Assembly: GCA_900772775.1 (NCBI GenBank)
Contig: CAAGRW010000142.1
Span: 1-7,508 of the forward strand
Source: Candidatus Rifleibacteriota bacterium
GTDB taxonomy: Bacteria > Vulcanimicrobiota > Xenobia > Xenobiales > Xenobiaceae
Reading direction: 5' to 3'
DNA: 7,508 bases
Below the pieces are notes generated by a model. It saw only the letters and a program-made list of their open reading frames with translations, did no database searches and had not been told where the DNA came from. Below are positions 6,581-7,508 of the stretch, piece after piece (the first letter of the stretch is position 1; every line of letters begins with the position of its first letter). A program made the translations under genes and the position numbers.

Positions 6581-6668
6581 CAATAGGTGGAAACTTAAAT
6601 ATCAAACTTCTTAAATAGGAGCGTTAGCTCCTTAGAAGCCCACCACCTTTAGGTGGTGGGTAGTTCAC
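6535..6668 (+). ncRNA. Putative omega (right-end) guide RNA scaffold
   Basis: In TnpB elements the RNA scaffold spans the 3' end of tnpB to the right end, and the guide is copied from the flanking DNA. Three nested local hairpins are visible here: GGGCG/CGCCC (6541-6559, inside the coding sequence), GGAGC-GTTA-GCTCC (6618-6631), and the 9-bp terminal hairpin (6639-6660). If the element ends at 6668, the guide would begin at 6669 and read into the end of the SpoVG-like gene. The 5' end given is a rough estimate. Confidence 0.42.
6639..6660. repeat. Right-end hairpin of the IS element
   Basis: Perfect 9-bp stem, CCCACCACC with GGTGGTGGG, around loop TTTA. The loop and the first five bases match the left-end hairpin while the rest of the stem differs, as expected for an IS200/IS605 pair. 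TAGTTCAC follows and probably contains the right cleavage site. Confidence 0.88.
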
Positions 6669-6977
6669 TTAACTAGCAAAAGCGTTTTCTGCATTGTAAG
6701 CCAGTTCTTCCTCTTGCTTGGCCATAATAAGGTCGTATTGGGTTAAGATGACGTCTTGTAAATCAAGTTTATCTTGTTTATCGGTAAAGTGGATAACTTC
6801 CATCCAACGCCCGTTTTTAGTGCGTTTGGCGGGCATGCTAAGCCAGCGATCTCCGTTCTTTTCAAAAATTTTAGCGCCTCGAATCATGAGTGGGCCTAAG
6901 CGAAACATGACGGAAGCTCTAGTACAATTGTCGGTGCGAAGAGGAATGATTTGGCGAATTTCTACATCGAATTTCAT
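6669..6977 (-). CDS. SpoVG-like regulatory protein, paralog 1
   Basis: 102 residues; ATG at 6975-6977 on the minus strand, with AAAGGAG (6988-6994) ten bases upstream. It matches the SpoVG (septation/sporulation protein G) family: an N-terminal beta strand with VEIRQIIP, a middle segment ASVMFRLGPLMIRGAKIFEKNGDRWLSMP corresponding to the SpoVG core (A/V-S-V-x-F ... V-x-V-I-x-G-x-x-G-L-F-x-A-M-P), then KRTKNGRW and the C-terminal helix LDLQDVILTQYD. SpoVG proteins are small cytoplasmic nucleic-acid-binding regulators. This copy has FEKNGDRW where B. subtilis SpoVG has DGNNGLF, and an extra acidic, Ala-rich tail of about 18 residues. Its stop codon begins at the inferred right edge of the IS element, so the tail could have been altered by the insertion. 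A paralog lies 94 bases upstream on the same strand. Confidence 0.8.
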   Translation of the reverse strand: MKFDVEIRQIIPLRTDNCTRASVMFRLGPLMIRGAKIFEKNGDRWLSMPAKRTKNGRWMEVIHFTDKQDKLDLQDVILTQYDLIMAKQEEELAYNAENAFAS

Positions 6978-7018
6978 AATTTTTAAACTCCTTTAAGTAT
7001 AAAGTTTTTTTATCGTCG

Positions 7019-7030
7019 GTATAGATATAA
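7019..7030. repeat. Shared 12-base leader motif, copy 1
   Basis: GTATAGATATAA on the plus strand (TTATATCTATAC in the direction of transcription), 42-53 bases before the start of SpoVG-like paralog 1. The identical sequence precedes paralog 2. It may be a -10 region or an operator. Confidence 0.55.
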
Positions 7031-7071
7031 AGAATGATTACTTTACTTAGGGAACGGCTTTATAGGTTTAT

Positions 7072-7329
7072 TTAACCGTAAGTTTTTTGATATTTATCAA
7101 TAATGGCTTGTTCAACTAAAGTTTTCATTTCTTTATCTAAGAAATAGGTAAAATCGCCCCACTCTCCAGAATCTGATATTCTGCCTGGCATACCGAGCCA
7201 GCGCTGGCCATTTTTTTCAAAAATTTTGGCTCCTCGGATAACTACAGGCCCCAATTGGAAAACCACTCCGGCCAAAGCAAAACCACTGTCGTATTTTGTA
7301 ATACTTTTTATTGCGAAATCTTCTAACAT
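7072..7329 (-). CDS. SpoVG-like regulatory protein, paralog 2
   Basis: 85 residues, the usual SpoVG length. ATG at 7327-7329 on the minus strand, preceded by a very strong Shine-Dalgarno (GGAGGGGG, 7335-7342). It shares the block IRGAKIFEKNG and RWL-MP with its downstream paralog, then GEW and a C-terminal helix (TLVEQAIIDKYQKTYG) resembling the IQDAVLAEYE end of SpoVG. Outside the core the two paralogs differ widely, so the duplication is old or the genes were acquired separately. Same direction as paralog 1 with a 94-base gap; co-transcription is likely but a second promoter in the gap is possible because the two leaders share a 12-base sequence. Probably a cytoplasmic nucleic-acid-binding protein; the target is unknown. 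Confidence 0.75.
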   Translation of the reverse strand: MLEDFAIKSITKYDSGFALAGVVFQLGPVVIRGAKIFEKNGQRWLGMPGRISDSGEWGDFTYFLDKEMKTLVEQAIIDKYQKTYG

Positions 7330-7356
7330 TATTTTCCCCCTCCAGCGAATATTGAA

Positions 7357-7368
7357 GTATAGATATAA
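7357..7368. repeat. Shared 12-base leader motif, copy 2
   Basis: Same GTATAGATATAA, 28-39 bases before the start of SpoVG-like paralog 2. Neither copy has a convincing -35 box 16-18 bases upstream, so a role as a common regulatory site or an activator-dependent -10 region is as likely as a plain promoter. Confidence 0.55.
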
Positions 7369-7467
7369 TCATAAGCGAGACAGTAGGCTTTTGATTACGG
7401 TTTAACTATAAGTGAAAAATTTTATCTAAAAATTGCCTGAAAATGGACAAGAGTTTACTTATATATG

Positions 7468-7495
7468 TTTATATTGTGAACATCAGTTTTTACAA
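7468..7495 (-). promoter_or_regulatory. Candidate promoter upstream of the SpoVG-like pair
   Basis: Reading the minus strand, TTGTAA (7490-7495) is followed after 16 bases by TATAAA (7468-7473). Transcription would start near 7461 and leave a leader of about 130 bases before paralog 2. The region is A/T-rich, so a chance match is quite possible. Confidence 0.3.
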
Positions 7496-7508
7496 CTTTT
7501 GATGATCA

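Larger units (their letters stand above)
5166..6668 (+). mobile_element. IS200/IS605-type element carrying only tnpB
   Basis: A single transposon-type gene (tnpB) flanked by subterminal hairpins typical of this group, which moves as single-stranded DNA without inverted terminal repeats or target duplication. Left hairpin: 9-bp stem at 5185-5206. Right hairpin: 9-bp stem at 6639-6660. Both have a TTTA loop and share CCCAC at the 5' arm. No tnpA (Y1 HUH transposase) is present, so movement would need a TnpA supplied elsewhere. The ends are inferred: on the left, TTTAT at 5161-5165 is a plausible target/TAM sequence; on the right, TTCAC at 6664-6668 follows the hairpin. The element is more A/T-rich than the two metabolic genes to its left and sits between convergent genes, where it should do little harm. 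Confidence 0.85.

Noticed and set aside
5185..6660. Terminal hairpins considered as CRISPR repeats
   Set aside because: There are only two, with different stems, one at each end of a tnpB gene; they are IS200/IS605 ends.
6718..6996. Plus-strand 92-codon frame opposite SpoVG-like paralog 1
   Set aside because: The minus strand carries the SpoVG motifs and a good Shine-Dalgarno; the plus frame has neither.

Overview
The window looks like DNA from an anaerobic, fermentative member of the Bacillota. The V/A-type ATPase fragment, the YgeY-type M20 hydrolase beside a catabolic-looking glutamate dehydrogenase, the paired SpoVG-like proteins and the strong Shine-Dalgarno sequences all fit such an organism. 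A glutamate-fermenting Negativicutes relative is my best guess, but no rRNA or marker gene proves it. Because the left end appears to be a join of two unrelated pieces, not every base need come from one replicon.

Layout from left to right. Positions 1-307 (minus) are an internal fragment of the catalytic A subunit of a V/A-type ATPase, starting just at its P-loop. It is abutted, out of frame, to the first 98 codons of a CheW-like chemotaxis adaptor (304-598, minus). The join falls within a GATC tetranucleotide. A gene-poor stretch (599-915) carries a long imperfect hairpin. Then comes a plus-strand gene (916-2025) for a Cys-rich, strongly divergent Sua5/YrdC-fold protein that has lost most residues known to matter for threonylcarbamoyl-AMP synthesis.

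The centre holds two well-formed, probably well-expressed plus-strand metabolic genes: a YgeY-like M20 metallohydrolase (2279-3484) and a Glu/Leu/Phe/Val-type glutamate dehydrogenase (3768-5048). The second has its own plausible promoter and ends in a strong intrinsic terminator. Both fit peptide or amino-acid catabolism, although the 283-bp gap suggests separate transcription.

An IS200/IS605-type element with only tnpB (about 5166-6668) follows. It has a hairpin at each end with the same TTTA loop, and no tnpA. It sits between the T-tract of the dehydrogenase terminator and the stop codon of the next gene. The right part (6669-7329, minus) encodes two SpoVG-like paralogs in tandem. Each has a good ribosome binding site, and their leaders share a 12-base sequence.

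I see no complete new multi-gene system. The points most worth following are the degenerate Sua5-like protein, the tidy TnpB-only insertion with its inferred guide RNA, the paired SpoVG paralogs, and the probably artefactual join at the left end.
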